A DNA stretch of 19,641 nt from CS1-C013 sp964353745 (GTDB taxonomy: Archaea; Aenigmatarchaeota; Aenigmatarchaeia; Aenigmatarchaeales; Aenigmatarchaeaceae). Shown piece after piece: positions 19,113-19,641 of the stretch. The stretch spans positions 1 through 19,641 of the forward strand of contig CAYGWD010000020.1 in the NCBI GenBank assembly GCA_964353745.1, given 5' to 3'. Within the stretch, counting starts at the first letter, position 1. Each line of letters begins with the position of its first letter. Made by a program: the position numbers and the translations under genes. The notes under the pieces are model-generated. The model was not told where the DNA came from, did not search any database, and worked only from the letters and a program-made list of their open reading frames with translations.

Positions 19113-19641
19113 CTTAACTTTGCCATCTCAGGCTTCTCGACCTTGCTCCACAATCCTATTAATCTATTCAATTTAGAGGTTCTTTCCTTACCGTGTATAC
19201 CGCATTTTATTACAGGTGATGAAGTTCCTAAAGCAAGATCTGCAATGAAGCTGTCTGCCGTATCTCTAGACCTGTGAGAGACTACTGTCTTGTAATTAGC
19301 TTTTTTTGCAATCTTGATGGTCTCTAAAGTCTTCGATACCAGACCTACCTGATCAGGTTTTATTATGATCGCATTTCCTGTCTTTTTCTCTATTCCCATC
19401 TTTAATCGCTCTGGTTGTGTAGCAAACAAATCGTCTCCTGTCACTAAGCAGTTAGCCTTCTTAGTCAATTCAGAAAAGTGTTCAAAATCATTCTCATGAA
19501 AAGGATCTTCCGCGTAAACTAATTTATAGGTTTTTATCAGGCCTAAAACAAATTCAAGTTGCTCTTCTGGAGATAGCTTTTTCTCTGGATTTATATAAGA
19601 ATACCTGCCTCCTTTATAGAACTGAGAAGAAGCAAAGTCTA
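19103..19641 (-). CDS. eno: Enolase, C-terminal 178 residues (N-terminus beyond window)
   Basis: The visible part is the C-terminal half of the enolase barrel, which interconverts 2-phosphoglycerate and phosphoenolpyruvate. It includes YAEDPF (metal-binding Glu and Asp), VTGDDLF (metal-binding Asp), IIIKPDQVG with the catalytic Lys, VVSHRSRDTADSFIADLAL for the phosphate and lid region, and VIKCG plus KERTSKLNRL near the end. Most enolases have SHRSGET where this has SHRSRDT, and KPNQ where this has KPDQ. The final codons and the stop (SFP, TAG) lie in repeat copy C, so the C-terminal end may have been shaped by an insertion. Metal and substrate residues visible here are intact, so I expect an active enzyme. 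Confidence 0.93.
   Translation of the reverse strand, partial: DFASSQFYKGGRYSYINPEKKLSPEEQLEFVLGLIKTYKLVYAEDPFHENDFEHFSELTKKANCLVTGDDLFATQPERLKMGIEKKTGNAIIIKPDQVGLVSKTLETIKIAKKANYKTVVSHRSRDTADSFIADLALGTSSPVIKCGIHGKERTSKLNRLIGLWSKVEKPEMAKLSFP

Overview
The window is archaeal. It carries a gene for TATA-binding protein, three tRNA genes without encoded CCA, and many genes whose start codon lies about 27 bases downstream of an AT-rich BoxA, which is the geometry of leaderless archaeal promoters. A minority of starts instead have GGTGAT-like Shine-Dalgarno sites. The many tiny genes, the membrane-anchored Cys-rich proteins and the AT-rich sequence would fit a small-genome lineage such as DPANN, but no gene here fixes the taxon.

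Layout. 1-3110: single-pass secreted or membrane proteins and small hypotheticals, including a secreted HNH-like protein. 3157-3231: tRNA-Glu, with tRNA-derived fragments and a 22-base direct repeat on its 3' side that suggest an old insertion covering about 1840-3157. 3300-7430: a class III aminotransferase, tbp, three short Cys-containing surface proteins, a basic protein and a methyltransferase. 7468-8074: an acidic zinc-ribbon protein, a 28-residue basic peptide and tRNA-His. 8111-9711: a HIT-family protein overlapping an HTH-LAGLIDADG-winged-helix gene. 9748-11205: aldehyde dehydrogenase. 11237-11716: a cupin-like gene broken by an in-frame TGA.

11769-15460 (minus strand) is a copper-handling operon: a membrane-tethered winged-helix regulator, a membrane protein with an HMA-like domain and Cys-rich tail, a 54-residue zinc-ribbon protein, and CopA. 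Related inverted repeats sit at the same place upstream of the first two promoters, suggesting autoregulation. Divergent from it is a frameshifted winged-helix gene. Next comes tRNA-Cys, a 37-codon ORF and cysS, so a tRNA lies beside its own synthetase.

17401-19641: a DUF202 membrane protein, then small unknown genes separated by three related repeats. One repeat overlaps the stop codon of a partial enolase gene at the window edge. This looks like a cassette-style array built from the enolase 3' end and is the most unusual structure in the window. No stretch over 300 bases lacks a gene once the broken genes are counted. No CRISPR array, transposase or integrase was seen.
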